A stretch of DNA of 64,000 nt from Strigamia acuminata (GCA_949358305.1 OX442317.1:2790001-2854000), one strand, 5' to 3'. Counted from the stretch's first letter, positions 23,749 to 35,416 are shown. Notes: generated by a model not told the origin, from the letters alone. A program made the numbers and translations.

Positions 23749-24615
23749 TTTCAAGTGTTGAGCTAAAAGAAGGTACGGTCGATTTTTATCATGAAATTTC
23801 TCGAATATTACATTTCAAATTACTGATAAAAACTTTAACTGATAACATTTAACCGTGACAAAATCGGATGTTTTAAAATTTTTCCTGGAACTTTTAAAAT
23901 TGATACTGGATCTGGTTTTAGAAGAAAATTTATTGTAACTCATTGGTTTTTGCACTGACGTGACAGCATCCCCTAGACCTGCGCCACTCTTATCGCAACC
24001 CAATTGGCGAAAAAAGATCAGCCCTGACATCTCTTGTGGGCATTAGTCTAGTCTTTGCAGGCGAGGTCAATGGTTGTTATTTCATCAGATAAGCTTAGTC
24101 GTTTGTAAACAAAACAGCAAGAGCCGCCAAGGCCTTGTGCAGGCAAGAAAATTGAGAAAATTGAGCGATAGTATGGGGAACCAAACGACTCAAAATTACT
24201 TCTTATGCTATGACATGCTATCTGTGGGGATTAGACTTTAACAGTCATCTGGTATATTTTTTGTTTGTCACGGTGGTTACAGATCTATCAAATATATATT
24301 TTTTCTTTTGGAAATGACTTTTCGATTTGATGTGTGTGTTGACTCATTCGTGCATTTTATGCTTTAGTGTTTCTGAGTTTTTCGGAAATAAAATAATTAT
24401 AAAAATAAATTTTGTCGAGTTTTCAGTGGATTGCGACGATTTTATTGAATTTATTTCAAATTAATTTGGTTGAACAGAATCATTTTTTTAATCGCATACA
24501 TTCAGCGATTCTAGGTTCGCCCCCCCTGTGTAGTACGCATTCTGTCCCTTGTGGACATACTTTTTTCTAGAAAACGAAAAAGAAATGCATAATTAATCGA
24601 TTTTTTATTTCTAAT
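23749..24615. other. intergenic, with a dispersed repeat at 23950-24095
   Basis: No gene seen. The stretch 23950-24095 (landmarks CTTATCGCAACCCAATTGGCG and GGCGAGGTCAATGGTT) recurs at 50785-50930 in the same orientation. Confidence 0.6.
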
Positions 24616-25470
24616 TCAAACTTTAATATCTCTATGAATCAATAACAAAAAAATGAAAATCTTTCTCACCACGCAGGCATCTGTAAAGCAAACAATAAGA
24701 AAATATAAATTAACACTTAGAATTGATTTTGCACAAATATAAGAAAACATACTGCAGCAGTGACACTTCTTGCATCCATTCGAATCCATGTATGAAAAAC
24801 AATTGTTTGGACACACTTCTTCCGGGGGACAAAATGGTCGGCCTAAAACACATTTTTCACTTTTAAAACTAACGATAGAATCAAATTTTATCAACTTACA
24901 TTCTCTTACGGGAAAACAAGGCGTCCATTTGCATTTAACATCGATAAGCATGCATTCTTGACCAGGTTTACATCCAAATCTCTATATTAACAAACACAAA
25001 TTAAATTGTTTTCTGGAAAGAGTTTCTAAACGAACCTCCCGACATGGATTTTCAAACTCTAATTAAAATTTAAAAACAAAAAATTAATTTAAAATAATTT
25101 AATTAGGTTATGATCTCACTATATGTATCTTCGAAGAAGCAAGCGGGACATCGGGTGTGGCCGTCGATTACGGGAATGCATTTAGGATTGTCTTTCTCTT
25201 TCACCAAAGGGCACCTAGGCTCACCTATAGTTAGGAGTTTGGAAATGTAATGCTTTGAAATAGGTATTTAATATTTATGACTTACATCGTGGCAGTAGTG
25301 AAAAATTACTTGTGTTTGATGGAACGTGATGTAGAACACATTCTGTGTCGTAGAGACATTTTACAGTCTAAAAAAGATAAAATAATTATAATTCTCAGTT
25401 TGTGAAGGTCAAATGCAGTGATGTAACCTACGGAGCAGGGAGTTGGAATGGGTTTTTGGTTGCAACATTC

Positions 25471-26451
25471 TGCTGCGATCCGGGTTATTATCGCACTTAT
25501 TTCTAATAAATAAGCACGAAACCGCAGGTGAATGCTTTACAAGACTTATATCGCGGCCGAAACTTGTCTAGGGTTAAGTTTACGAAAATAGGAATAAAAC
25601 GGCAGTTTATTATGGTAATAAAAATCACACAATTATTTATTCGGTTTAAATTACAATATATATTAATAATGATTATGAATATCACGAAATGCGACAAGTC
25701 GCAAGAATAAAATGAGCGGGAAACAATGAAACAAAGGAAGGGCTTGCAACGACTGTTGCAAGCTACAAAGCGTCAGAAATGGCGCTTAAACAACGAGATG
25801 TTGTTGAGCGAAGGCAAATGTCTTCGTTTTTGGCAAACTCACGAACGATGGTCGAAGACGATGGTTCTCGTGGGTTTCTTCTACGGCTCGTGCGACGGCT
25901 CGGCGGCGGTGGTTGACGGCTGTAGGCGTCCGGCTCTCGTACGATGGCGGTGGCTGTCGTTCGCGCAACAGCGACGGCGATGGTTCACGATCGTCGGGAA
26001 ACTTCTCGGTTACGATTGCTGGAATTAGCTTCGGCTAATTCAAGCAGGATAGCTGGCTTTGTAATTCGTTACAAAGCAAGCTGGTGAAACTTGACGGTTA
26101 CACGGTCCACTGTCAATACGTATTGTCGGAGCAGATATCGCAGTGATGTTGTGGGTTGTGTATTTTTGTCAAGCGTCCCGATTTGAGCCAAGACGCGAGC
26201 CCAGCACGCTTCAATATTGCGCAGAAAACCTGCGCACTTAGCTCAAATGGGTGCAACTAGTGGTTATTACACCATATTGCACCATAACGGCTAATAACCG
26301 TTTTCACCCCGGACAACCTGGGGTGATATGTGCCTAGAGAGGATTTCTCCCCTCGGTCACATGATCTGACTTGGCGTGTGCCACAGTCAAATTAATTAGA
26401 AGACAATTAATTTTATCTTCTAAGTTGGTGAAATATTTTGAGATCACCACA
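25471..26451 (-). repeat. 3' LTR of the gypsy element
   Basis: 981 bp, equal in length to 42790-43770. On the minus strand it starts TGTGGTGATCTC and ends GGATCGCAGCA. The frames in it are not genes. Confidence 0.95.
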
Positions 26452-26462
26452 CATCCCCCCAT
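26452..26462 (-). other. polypurine tract of the gypsy element
   Basis: On the minus strand AATGGGGGGATG directly precedes the 3' LTR; such G-rich tracts prime plus-strand DNA synthesis. Confidence 0.75.
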
Positions 26463-27217
26463 TTAAGACGAATCTTACATGGAGAGAAAATGAACGAACC
26501 AATTTATGATTCGTCCATGTTCTGAGTTCGCTCAGGCGTCAACGGGCGCATCATATCCGTGGTGTCGTCCCTCGGGTTGGACCGCTCGTTAACCGTACAC
26601 AGGTCGCGACCTGCGTTTGGTCCGGAGACCATTCCAGGGTTGACATGAAGCCAAACCTGGATGATTCTTGCCGAGTTCGCTCGGTTGAAAAATCCTAGCG
26701 CCGCAAACTCTATCGGATCCTCTGGCGCTAATCGTGCTCTCAGGAGTCGATCATGGAGCACCGATGGTGGGCTTAACACCCGAATGTGGTCTTCGAGCCA
26801 CATAAACACCTGCCTCGACAACTTGTGGTTGTTGCTAAGCAGTGTTCGCGTATCCGGCGTCAAATAGAAGTGTGGATACAGGCGCATCAGGGTCTTGAAA
26901 GCCGACTCCTTCTTCAGCGGCTTGACCTTCGTCTCCGGCTTGGCTGGCGGCGGCGGCGGCGGTGGACGTGAGTCTTCCGTCGTGGCATCGTCGAAATGGC
27001 TCGGCGAGCCCAAGAAAACCAACGCGGGTGCGGAGGTTGACGAGGGTGTGACGCCTCGTCCCTGCGCTCGACCCACACCGGGGAGCTGACGGGTTTCGAC
27101 TTCCCGTTGAACTCCGGCAGGAGTTGGAGAACTTCTCGGGTTCTCTTGCCAAAACGAGCATCCAGCGCCTTCTTGGGCCGACTGGAAAACAGCCAGTGAC
27201 GCAGCTGCTGTGGCGCT

Positions 27218-27535
27218 TGTGAAAACTGACGAGTTTTAGATGTTTGGGGTCGCGCGTTCATGTTCGGTGTCGTGCAGTGAAGCCATCATCCAGGCGGTGC
27301 TTTCTTGTGCGAGATTGTATGACGCGCGTACGGAAGTCCAGTTATTCGTCATAAATTATCATGTTTGACCTTTGTTCCTGTTTTTCCAAATGTAAACCCC
27401 AAATATTGTTACAATAAATCTTGTCTTTATGTTAAAAGCATGGTTTTATTTTGTCTTCAGAAAAATTCCAGTTAAGTTAGAATTTCAATCAGTTTTTTAG
27501 CAAAAATAGCTTCTTTTAAATTGCGAGATTTCACA
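27218..27535 (+). repeat. 5' LTR of the BEL element
   Basis: Begins TGTGAAAACTGACGAG and ends GCGAGATTTCACA. It contains an AATAAA signal (about 27413). The 3' LTR (32821-33138) is the same length and appears identical. Confidence 0.95.
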
Positions 27536-27553
27536 TGGTGCCGAAACCCGGGA
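27536..27553 (+). other. tRNA-Phe primer binding site of the BEL element
   Basis: TGGTGCCGAAACCCGGGA starts directly after the LTR. It is complementary to the 3' end expected for eukaryotic tRNA-Phe (acceptor stem GCCGAAA at the 5' side). Confidence 0.85.
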
Positions 27554-27632
27554 AGTAACAGTGAATCCGGACAGAACAGCTCGAAAGAACTCGTAATTTC
27601 AAAGAAAAGCACCAAGACCAGACAAGGACAAG

Positions 27633-30600
27633 ATGGACGCCCTTGATCGTTTGCGCGCACAGCAAGAAACAGCCAGATTGGGAGCGGATCGATTGGTAAA
27701 TACAGTTATCGTCGAATTAGCATTAGCGCAATCAGATGCGATAGTTTTAAGAAAGCTAAAAAACCAATTAAACGCTAAATCTGAACAATTAAATGATCTC
27801 GATGAGAAAGTGTCACCATTCATTGTAACGCGAGCAGACTTACAAAAGGAAGAGGAGGACAATGAAGAGTATCGAGAGAAAATTATTGATGCGCTTACAG
27901 ATATCGACATCAAATTAGACGTATTAGCTCCACCAGCGGTAGTTATTAATCCAGGCGCTCCAAACAACGGATCGGTCAGCAGTACGAACGATTGGACAGT
28001 GAGACTCCCGAAACTCGTAATGAAGAAATTTTCGGGAAACCCAATCGAATGGAGCGATTTTTGGTCGAATTTCGAGTTGAGTGTAAATGGGAACACTTCC
28101 ATCACTACCAAAGCTAAGTTTGTGTACTTAAATTCGGTTCTCGAAGGCACAGCAGCGGCTGTGGTGCGAGGACTAAAGATAAGTGATGAGAATTATGCAG
28201 CGGCAGTCACGCTTCTTCAAAATCGTTTTGGAAGAAAGGAGGTGATTGTGAATGCCCATTTGCAGATGTTGATGAAGCTTGAGCCAGTCAAGCGACTCAA
28301 CGACCTCGACAAGCTTAGAAAATTGTACGACACGTGCGAGATGCATGTCCGTAACCTCGAAAATGAAGGAATAGAAACCACGACGTTTGGCGTTATGTTG
28401 TGTCCCTTGTTGCGTGCAGCGATTCCAGACGTGATCGCTTTAGACTTTTCGCGGAAAAACAGTAATAATACCCATGACCTTAAGCTATTTTTAGAATTTT
28501 GGCGAGAAGAATTAGAAATTCGAGAACAGAACGCAGCCGACAATGCACGATTCGCAACCAAAGAGGTCGAGAAAAACGTCGCGAAGACGTACGGAGACAC
28601 CAAGAAGACAACACGTTTCGAGAAACCAGCTTCTTCGAGCGCGTTGATGACCAACACTTCCGATTCTACTTGTATTTTCTGCAGCGAAACCAGCCACAAG
28701 AAGGAAGACTGTCCCTTATCAATTGCAGATCGATTGAAGCGTTGCCAGCAAGCTCGACGTTGCTTCAAGTGTTTGGCGAACAAACACATGGCCCGAAACT
28801 GCCCACAGAAGGAAAAATGCGTACAGTGCGAACGATTTCACCACATATTGTTGTGCGAAGGGCCGACAGAAAAAGCAGAGAACGTTTTGGCGTCAACAGT
28901 AACTACAGCTAACACTGACATTTTCTTGCAAGTCCTAATGGCCAACGTGGAGTCCAACCACAAGACGAAAACGGTGCACTGTTTCTTCGACGGAGGCAGT
29001 CACCGGTCGTTCATCAGTTCGAAGTTGGTTAAAGAAATTGGAGCTCAAGTTGTGGGAGAACAACTTATCAGCATTACTGGTTTTGGTGAAACAGTAGCTA
29101 AGCCAGAGAGTCGTCGAAGAGTTAAAATTACATTACGAAACACCCAAATTAATGACAATTCTTTCGATTTAGAACTCATAGAAGTGCCGTGGATCAGCAA
29201 TTCCTTAGCAAAACAGTCGGGAGTTCACGTGCGTGAGAAGTTGAAGCAAAATAACATTGTTTTGAATATTGATCAGCTTTCAATTCAACCGAACGAAGTG
29301 TCAATTTTGATCGGTGCTGACAACTTTTGGCGCATTGTTACCGGCGAGACAAGACGATTAGACGAAAATCTGATGTGTTTGCATACAGGACTTGGGTGGA
29401 CGATGCACGGAGCGATTCGAAGTGAGGAAACGATAACCAAACAGCCGACCATTCAGGTGCATCTTGCGCGTTACGAGGATCGACTGGACAACATGCTGAA
29501 ACGTTTTTGGGAGTTGGAAGACTTGGGTATTCCACACGAGACTCTTACTGACCATCAAGACGAGGACGATCAAGCAGTGACAGCGTTCAAGAAGTCGATT
29601 AAATGGACTGGTGACAGATATGAAGTGCGGTTGCCGTGGCTAATGCCGAAAAGTGAACTAGACAGTAACTATCAAATCGCTTTAAAAAGATTGTGGAATT
29701 TAGTCCGAAAATTTAGAAAAGATCCCGAACTTTATTATCGCTATAAGAAAGTTTTGGATGACCAGATGGCGGAAGGAATCATTGAGACGGCCCCAGAAGT
29801 GTCAGATCAGAGCGGTTGTTACTATTTGCCGCACAGTCCCGTCATACGAGAGCGTCGTAGTACAACTAAATTGCGTATCGTGTACGATGCCTCGTCGCAC
29901 GCGCAAAAAAGCCGCTCGTTGAATGATTGCCTCTTTACTGGGCCAAACTTGTTACCAGAACTAATCAATGCATTGTTATTTTTTAGACAGTTAATAGTGG
30001 CGTTGATAAGCGACATCAAACAAGCGTTCCACCAGATTTTGCTCCATCTGGACGACAGAGATGCAGTGCGATTCTTGTGGATTGCCGCTGACTGGGATTT
30101 AGTAAGCCCGATTAAGGTGGAGATTCTCCGACAGACTCGAGTTCTGTTTGGGGCGTCTCCAAGCCCATATTTGCTGAACGGGACCATCCAACATCACTTG
30201 GAGAAGTACGCAACAAAGTATGCAGAATTGATCGCGCGACTGTTGAAACGATTCTACGTGGACGACTATTTAGACAGTGTCAGCACCGACCAAGAGGCGA
30301 TCGAAACGTACAAGAAAGTGTCCGAAATAATGTGTGAAGCAAGTATGGATTTGGTTAAATGGAACAGTAATTCGAAACTTTTACGTGAACAGTTTAAAAT
30401 CGATCACCCGGAGACAGAGCTCGAGACTGAAGTTAAAGTGTTAGGGCTGAAATGGAACTGTGAATTGGATGAATTGGCACTCGATCTCGAGGAAGTGAAA
30501 ACGACTCTCGAACGTGAATTAATCACCAAACGACGAGTGATCCAATTAGTGGCCCAAGTTTTTGATCCGTTGGGTTTTGCATCGCCATTTACGGTGACAG

Positions 30601-32825
30601 GAAAGATGTTTTTCCAACAATTGTGGAAACATAAAATGGAATGGGATGATCGACTTCCGAAAGAACTGATACCACAGTGGGAAAACTGGAAGAGTCAATT
30701 GCCAGAGTTAGAGCGAGTTCGAGTGCCCAGACATTATGGAATCGATCCAAATGCATCAGAAATTGAACTTCATTTGTTTTGCGACGCCAGTCCGTTAGCA
30801 TATGGCGTCGTGGCGTACACAAGAGTGCGTCAATGTAATTCACTAATCAATACTTTTTTCGTTCTCTCTAAATGCAGAATAGCTCCGATAAAAACGTTGA
30901 CGCTGCCACGACTCGAGTTGATGGGCGCGTTACTTTTGGCACGAGTCGCAGGTCGAATGAAGCAGTTCACGACTGCGAAGGTCACAGCCTGGACCGACTC
31001 CACTATCGTTTTGTGTTGGCTAGGAGAGCGAAAAAAGGCGATTCCGTTCGTCGCACGCCGAGTCGAGGAGATAAAACAGCATGTGCCGTTTGCAAATTGG
31101 CGTCATTGCCCTGGCGTCCAGAATCCTGCCGACCTACTCACACGTGGGATAGATGCAAAATCGTTATTGGAGTCCAAGACATGGTGGAACGGCCCCGAGT
31201 GGCTCACGATGGATGAACACGAATGGCCAAGTGTTCCGACGACTCAGGCGGACGATTTTGAGATGGAGTTGGAAGAAACTCTAGCAGCAACAGTCATCGT
31301 TCCCCAAACTTGGTTGATAGATGTGCCCACTCGATACGGCAGTTGGAGAAGATTGTTGCGTGTAACCAGCTGGGTGAATCGTTTTCTTAACAATTGTAAA
31401 AGTGCAGTGCGAGACGGTTCACCATTGACGACAGACGAAATTAACAATTCCGAAAGATACTGGTTGCAAACAATGCAACAACAGAGTTATTCAAAGGAAC
31501 TTTTAGCAATTAAAAATCAACAGAGTTTCGAACGAGATTCGATATTACGAAATGTGACGTGTTTCATGGACAGCGAACAAACCATGCGATTAAACACGCG
31601 AATCCAGTGGGCGGGGACAAAAAAGAACTTGAAAAACCCAATCGTTTTACATCCAAATCACCCACTAACAAAACTTATTATTCTGGCAGCTCACCAGCGA
31701 GTATTTCACGGCGGACTTGGCGAGACGTTAGCAGAGTTGAGACAATGTTTTTGGACACCAAAACTCCGAAAAACAGTCAAAAGCGAGTTGAATAGATGTT
31801 TCGTCTGCAAGCGAGTGCAAGGGCGGTTAGTACAACAAGTGGAAGCTGCGTTGCCACCAGATCGAATTACGCAGGCTGCACCGTTCCAAGTCGTCGGTAT
31901 TGATTTTGCCGGACCTCTGTACCAGCAAAGCGGTGAAAAGTGTTACATTGTAGTGATAACATGCGCAGTAATTAGGGCCGTACATCTCGAACTAGTCACC
32001 AGCATGAATACTGAACGTTTTATTCTGGCCCTAAAGCGATTTTTTGCACGAAGGGGCATACCAACGAAAATTTATTCGGATAATGCGCTAACGTTCAAGA
32101 GAACCGAAAAGGAACTTTGCGCCTTGTTAAGTTCCATTAGAAAAGAGCAGTTTCAGGGCTTCTTAACAGATAGAAAAATCGAGTGGAGTTTCATCGTGGA
32201 ACGAGCTCCGTGGTGGGGTGGGTTCTGGGAGCGTATGGTGAAGTCGACGAAGATGAGTTTAAAGAAAGTTCTCGGTCAAACTACATTGGACTTCGAAGAG
32301 CTAACCACCATCCTCTCAGAAGTTGAATCCTGTATTAATTCCCGTCCTATTACATATGTCTACACAGAAAACGAAGATGAACAACCGCTGAGTCCATCTC
32401 ACTTCTTAACCGGAGGAAGAAGCTGCAATTTACCGGATCCTAACCAGAAGTTGGACGAGAAACTTTCATCAAGCACAGTGACATTGTTGAAACGATGGAA
32501 ACAGCGACAGCAAAAAATAAGTCATTTGTGGTCACGGTGGAATCATGAATATCTCACCGAGTTGAGAGAATACAACAAAACGAAGGCGTCTCGTGAAGTT
32601 CAGAAAGGGGACATTGTTGTGATTGAAGAGTTAAATCAGCCGCGCATGACGTGGAAAATTGGTAGGATTAGAGAAGTTTTCATAGGAAGAGATGGGCGAG
32701 TACGAGCGTGTGAGATACAGCTTCCCTTTAATAAAGTCCTGAGAAGACCGGTACAACGATTGTGCATCTTGGAGGCTCAGGACGGAATTGAAGCGAGTGA
32801 AGAACTCACTCCGGCCCCAGTGTGA
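27633..32825 (+). CDS. BEL/Pao gag-pol polyprotein, 1730 aa
   Basis: A single uninterrupted frame. Gag region to ~340; three Cys/His knuckles (CIFC ~346, CFKC ~376, CVQC ~395); A17-type aspartic protease with FFDGGS ~450; reverse transcriptase with the YVDD box ~873; RNase H with LFCDAS ~1047; integrase zinc-binding H..H..C..C ~1350-1390 and catalytic Asp at ~1422 and ~1480 with the Glu of GGFWER ~1532; DUF5641-type tail with SPSHFLTGG and a terminal VQRL block. Catalytic residues look intact. The TGA stop (32823-32825) lies three bases into the 3' LTR. Codon use is richer in G+C than the host introns. It supplies replication and integration functions of the element. Confidence 0.96.
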   Translation: MDALDRLRAQQETARLGADRLVNTVIVELALAQSDAIVLRKLKNQLNAKSEQLNDLDEKVSPFIVTRADLQKEEEDNEEYREKIIDALTDIDIKLDVLAPPAVVINPGAPNNGSVSSTNDWTVRLPKLVMKKFSGNPIEWSDFWSNFELSVNGNTSITTKAKFVYLNSVLEGTAAAVVRGLKISDENYAAAVTLLQNRFGRKEVIVNAHLQMLMKLEPVKRLNDLDKLRKLYDTCEMHVRNLENEGIETTTFGVMLCPLLRAAIPDVIALDFSRKNSNNTHDLKLFLEFWREELEIREQNAADNARFATKEVEKNVAKTYGDTKKTTRFEKPASSSALMTNTSDSTCIFCSETSHKKEDCPLSIADRLKRCQQARRCFKCLANKHMARNCPQKEKCVQCERFHHILLCEGPTEKAENVLASTVTTANTDIFLQVLMANVESNHKTKTVHCFFDGGSHRSFISSKLVKEIGAQVVGEQLISITGFGETVAKPESRRRVKITLRNTQINDNSFDLELIEVPWISNSLAKQSGVHVREKLKQNNIVLNIDQLSIQPNEVSILIGADNFWRIVTGETRRLDENLMCLHTGLGWTMHGAIRSEETITKQPTIQVHLARYEDRLDNMLKRFWELEDLGIPHETLTDHQDEDDQAVTAFKKSIKWTGDRYEVRLPWLMPKSELDSNYQIALKRLWNLVRKFRKDPELYYRYKKVLDDQMAEGIIETAPEVSDQSGCYYLPHSPVIRERRSTTKLRIVYDASSHAQKSRSLNDCLFTGPNLLPELINALLFFRQLIVALISDIKQAFHQILLHLDDRDAVRFLWIAADWDLVSPIKVEILRQTRVLFGASPSPYLLNGTIQHHLEKYATKYAELIARLLKRFYVDDYLDSVSTDQEAIETYKKVSEIMCEASMDLVKWNSNSKLLREQFKIDHPETELETEVKVLGLKWNCELDELALDLEEVKTTLERELITKRRVIQLVAQVFDPLGFASPFTVTGKMFFQQLWKHKMEWDDRLPKELIPQWENWKSQLPELERVRVPRHYGIDPNASEIELHLFCDASPLAYGVVAYTRVRQCNSLINTFFVLSKCRIAPIKTLTLPRLELMGALLLARVAGRMKQFTTAKVTAWTDSTIVLCWLGERKKAIPFVARRVEEIKQHVPFANWRHCPGVQNPADLLTRGIDAKSLLESKTWWNGPEWLTMDEHEWPSVPTTQADDFEMELEETLAATVIVPQTWLIDVPTRYGSWRRLLRVTSWVNRFLNNCKSAVRDGSPLTTDEINNSERYWLQTMQQQSYSKELLAIKNQQSFERDSILRNVTCFMDSEQTMRLNTRIQWAGTKKNLKNPIVLHPNHPLTKLIILAAHQRVFHGGLGETLAELRQCFWTPKLRKTVKSELNRCFVCKRVQGRLVQQVEAALPPDRITQAAPFQVVGIDFAGPLYQQSGEKCYIVVITCAVIRAVHLELVTSMNTERFILALKRFFARRGIPTKIYSDNALTFKRTEKELCALLSSIRKEQFQGFLTDRKIEWSFIVERAPWWGGFWERMVKSTKMSLKKVLGQTTLDFEELTTILSEVESCINSRPITYVYTENEDEQPLSPSHFLTGGRSCNLPDPNQKLDEKLSSSTVTLLKRWKQRQQKISHLWSRWNHEYLTELREYNKTKASREVQKGDIVVIEELNQPRMTWKIGRIREVFIGRDGRVRACEIQLPFNKVLRRPVQRLCILEAQDGIEASEELTPAPV

Positions 32826-33138
32826 AAACTGACGAGTTTTAGATGTTTGGGGTCGCGCGTTCATGTTCGGTGTCGTGCAGTGAAGCCATCATCCAGGCGG
32901 TGCTTTCTTGTGCGAGATTGTATGACGCGCGTACGGAAGTCCAGTTATTCGTCATAAATTATCATGTTTGACCTTTGTTCCTGTTTTTCCAAATGTAAAC
33001 CCCAAATATTGTTACAATAAATCTTGTCTTTATGTTAAAAGCATGGTTTTATTTTGTCTTCAGAAAAATTCCAGTTAAGTTAGAATTTCAATCAGTTTTT
33101 TAGCAAAAATAGCTTCTTTTAAATTGCGAGATTTCACA
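32821..33138 (+). repeat. 3' LTR of the BEL element
   Basis: 318 bp, no difference from the 5' LTR seen by eye. Confidence 0.95.
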
Positions 33139-35296
33139 GCGCTTGTAACTGGAAGCGGTGGTCTTCCGGCTATTCGCGCCGTGGCCTTCGCAAAGGACCA
33201 CTCGGTTCGCAACCGAACGGCGGCCTCTTCTTCGGTCTCACCGTTTGCTACGACTTGCTTTATTAGCTCGGCTAAGATCGTAGGCGGGTCGAGCCTGAGG
33301 TGGTACCACAGCTCGACTTTCTTCTCCGACAGGCCCATCGGCGCGGTCCAAAGGTACGTAATGGCCGCTAACGCCTGTCCTGGCGAAGGAAGAACACCAG
33401 GGTACAACACCCTAGTCATCCCCGGAATTAGCTGACGCTGAAAATCCATCAGACGGGGATCATCAATGGTATTGATGTCGGAGAGCTCTAGCCTTTCAGC
33501 TAGTCTCTGCCAGTCCTTCTGCGACTCGGCGATCTGGGCGCTTTGGTATGCGTCCAGCTTCTGGAGCACTTCCTGCTGCGCTCTAATGGGTTGCTGCTCG
33601 TAGCAGGTCCATTGTGGGCCGAATGACTCACTAAAAAATGGCCGGAGTTGCAGGTTGCTAACTCCAGCCGGCAAGCGGGAAACATATCCATGTTCGGGCA
33701 AGCGGCTAGCATGTCCAGGTACAGGCACGCTACAGTCGGGAGAGATATCACCGACAACACGTCTCATGGCGTATGGAGTAGCCGGGTTGTCCACTCTGAA
33801 CGTGGAGGCGGTTCGGCTACTTCGGGCGGACTGGATTGTGGAGTCCGATTCAAAGCTGAGCGAAGATGACGAGCCAAACGTCTCTGGTGTCCGTCCTCGT
33901 CGCGACTGCGGGCGTGATGGCGGTGCTTCAGTCGAATATGGGCGCGATCGCCTTTGTCGTTCTTCCCGATCGCGGCTCGATTCGCGGAACATTGGTCGGA
34001 CTGGAACCGGCGGAGGGAGTTGCCCCACCCTCAAATCCTCGTCTTGCGGCGGAGGATTGATGGCCGCTGGGGCCGGAATTTCATCTTCCCGATAAAAAGG
34101 GAGAGCGCAACGCGCTTGCTCCTCTGCCTCGTGCTCTTGAGCCAGTTGTCGATTTTCGTCGACGCGAAGCTGCACTGCGGCAGCTCGGAGTGCTTTCGAC
34201 GGGAAGAATCCCGGAAAATCGTTGAAGCACCCTGCGAGCGCCAACTGGTGGAGCTCGGTTTGTGTGACGGGAAATTGCGGGCTCCCGTCACGAACGGACT
34301 TGCGGTACCGTTGCACGACTTCGCGTTGTGTCGTTTTGAGGTTCTTCCTCAATTGGGTGAGAGCACCGTAATTAATTCCGGTACTCTTTAGCGCTCTTCT
34401 GCGCTCGTGACGCTCTCGTGGCGTCACTGGCCACTGGTTGTGCAGCAACTCTGCTGCAAGCGGTCCTGGGGGGCTCTCGTCGAGCGTCCACTCGATTTCG
34501 TCAACTCCGTCGACGTGAAGGCGCTCGATGAACCGGCCTCTTGCTCCGAATCCTTGCAGAGCCGATCTGCTGAAGTCGTGGCGCAACTTCCACCACGTGT
34601 TGTTTGCCGTCTTCAGTCTTCTGATTTTTTCGGGCAACGCCGCTCGAAAAATCAGCGGGTGCTGAGTCGGCACGTGATCGGGAAGCGCGAATGGCGTTTC
34701 TCGATCCCTCTCGATCTATATTCGAAGAAAAATAAATAAATTAGTTTATTTAAAAATAAACAAATAATTTCTTATTTGAAATATTTTTTAAGCTTAGCGC
34801 TTGTGGCTGTGAGTCACTAAGGGATGTTGGTTGTCATGGCAACTCCCTTCGCACATGCTTGAAGCACGTGACTTTTATAGCCGCCATTTTTATTTTTTAG
34901 CGGCTTGTGTTTGAAGTCAGGAAAAGTGAAATTACTCAATTTTTCTGACTGAAACACTAGGTAAAAACTATTTTATTAATTTACCCTCTCTTGTAACGGT
35001 AATTGGACGTCGTTACCGGCTCCTTCCATTGGCGTTTCATCGTCCACATGGAGGTTTACCTCGTCGTCTGCCATTCGTTTTCTTTTTCGAGTCGAAAAAG
35101 AAATTCTTTCGGCTAGAAAGAATTAATAAATTATATTAAATATATTTATCGAATTTTTCTATCAGAAAAACTACTTACAGTTTGTAGATTCGCAAAAAAC
35201 TGTCGTGTTATAACGCACTCGACGCATCCACTTTGGAAACTACTGAGAAAGTGGCTAAGTTCGTTGATTGGAGAAACGAACTTGTTTCGGTGACAC

Positions 35297-35364
35297 CGAA
35301 TGACGTCACATATTATAACGCATTGTGAACGTTGTCGTTCGAGTGTGAACTACGAATGACGTCA
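35297..35364. promoter_or_regulatory. two CRE/ATF-type sites between pol and the third gene
   Basis: The palindrome TGACGTCA occurs at 35301-35308 and 35357-35364, each inside the 13-mer CGAATGACGTCAC. They lie just upstream (minus strand) of the first predicted exon of the third gene. They could form an internal promoter or enhancer; this is inference. Confidence 0.4.
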
Positions 35365-35416
35365 CGAGATTGCTCTCTCGGATCTTTTGGGTAAACCCAA
35401 AAGGTGAAAGTCAACG

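Larger units (their letters stand above)
27218..33138 (+). mobile_element. BEL/Pao LTR retrotransposon, complete, nested in the gypsy element
   Basis: 5921 bp with 318-bp LTRs (27218-27535, 32821-33138) that look identical by eye and a 5-bp duplication GCGCT (27213-27217, 33139-33143), the usual BEL target length. One long gag-pol frame fills the interior. Identical ends and an open frame suggest a very recent, possibly still active element. It is opposite in orientation to its gypsy host. No clear purine tract was found before the 3' LTR. Confidence 0.96.
26504..35074 (-). pseudogene. third gene of the gypsy element (spliced, non-envelope, unknown function), split by BEL
   Basis: Coding exon 1 is 35074-34985 (30 codons from ATG, acidic), ending at donor AGG|GTAAAT. 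A TATAG acceptor joins 34715 in phase 0. The second exon reads to 33139, is interrupted by the BEL element, and resumes at 27217 in the same frame (removing 5926 nt keeps phase), ending at 26504; about 791 residues in the uninterrupted state. An upstream non-coding exon ends at 35179 (donor ACT|GTAAGTAG) and splices to 35112. The protein has an Arg-rich N-terminal third, a Pro/Ser/Arg-rich middle and a Pro run (PPPPPPP) near the C-terminal part. I see no signal peptide or membrane segment, so it is not a typical envelope. I do not recognise the family. Confidence 0.75.

Noticed and set aside
26504-35074. Third gypsy gene as an envelope gene
   Set aside because: No signal peptide, no membrane segment, no cleavage site pattern; Arg/Pro-rich instead.
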